Origin: Seriola aureovittata
Lineage: Eukaryota > Chordata > Actinopteri > Carangiformes > Carangidae
Assembly (NCBI RefSeq): GCF_021018895.1
Contig: NC_079375.1
Coordinates: 9,022,732 to 9,086,731, forward strand
Direction: 5' to 3'
Length of the DNA stretch: 64,000 nucleotides
Part shown: positions 63,785 through 64,000 of the stretch, piece by piece
Layout: every line of letters begins with the position of its first letter
How positions within the stretch are numbered: position 1 is the first letter of the stretch
Made by a program: the position numbers and the translations under genes
Notes under the pieces: model-generated
What the model saw: only the letters and a program-made list of their open reading frames with translations
What the model was told of the DNA's origin: nothing
The model's database searches: none

Positions 63785-64000
63785 TAATTGTGCTTGTTAC
63801 AAGTGGGTGTTTTGTGTCTGCAAATGTATTTCTCCTCTGTTTTTTTTTTTTTTTTTCCACTCACCGTCGCTACCTGATCCAATTCTTGTCTGCAGGTACA
63901 CAAACATGCTGCCAGCAACACCGTCACCACCCTTGTCTTGACATTTTAGAGCCACCAGAGAGTGATGTCCTCATATTTCTGTGTGGGAGGGGAGAGTGAT
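61412..64000 (+). other. ptprf: Start of the ptprf intron after Ig2 (runs off the window)
   Basis: The intron begins gtaaag and is still open at the window end. It holds a CA microsatellite (about 63737-63782) and a T run near 63840. No Ig3 exon and no 12-nt mini-exon B reading ELRE was found. Confidence 0.75.
63737..63782. repeat. (CA)n microsatellite
   Basis: About 22 uninterrupted CA units. Confidence 0.95.

Noticed and set aside
63896..64000. An apparent exon after TTCTTGTCTGCAG at 63895, with pyrimidine-rich sequence before it
   Set aside because: In the phase required by the exon ending at 61411 it reads GTQTCCQQHRHH and on, which does not resemble the start of Ig3 (VRRVAPRF-like) or mini-exon B. 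The frame that would give Val first meets a stop quickly.

Overview
The window reads as one stretch of a ray-finned (teleost) fish chromosome. It is AT-rich, intron-dominated vertebrate DNA with long dinucleotide microsatellites, a Tc1/mariner-type MITE and SINE-like remnants typical of bony fish. No prokaryotic gene organisation, rRNA, CRISPR array or intact transposase gene was seen.

The only protein-coding gene I can support is the 5' part of a LAR-family receptor-type protein tyrosine phosphatase on the + strand, best matched to PTPRF (LAR). Five constitutive exons join in frame with consensus splice sites: signal peptide with start codon (23327-23501), two exons for Ig domain 1 (35334-35479 and 36428-36569), and two exons for Ig domain 2 (56700-56888 and 61301-61411). 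They encode 229 complete codons and end in the first base of codon 230. Ig3, the fibronectin repeats, the transmembrane segment and both phosphatase domains lie beyond base 64000.

The most interesting element is an 18-nt microexon at 58752-58769, between the two Ig2 exons. It is flanked by good splice sites, keeps the phase and encodes Gly-Gly-Thr-Pro-Ile-Arg. This is the six-residue part of 'mini-exon A', the alternatively spliced insert that tunes synaptic-partner binding of LAR-type phosphatases. It is too small for ordinary gene finders.

Layout: 1-6540 is gene-free upstream or 5'-intron DNA. 6541-6982 is a plausible but unproven non-coding 5' exon ending in a strong donor. 6983-23326 is intron-like and holds a PIF/Harbinger-type MITE (12056-12625) and a long TG microsatellite. 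23502-35333 is intron 1 of the coding region, with a Tc1-type MITE only 63 bp after the donor. 35480-36427 is a short intron. 36570-56699 is a 20-kb intron with SINE-like and tRNA-like remnants. 56889-61300 holds the microexon and a possible LINE remnant. 61412-64000 is the start of the next intron. Nearly all other open reading frames look like chance frames in non-coding DNA.
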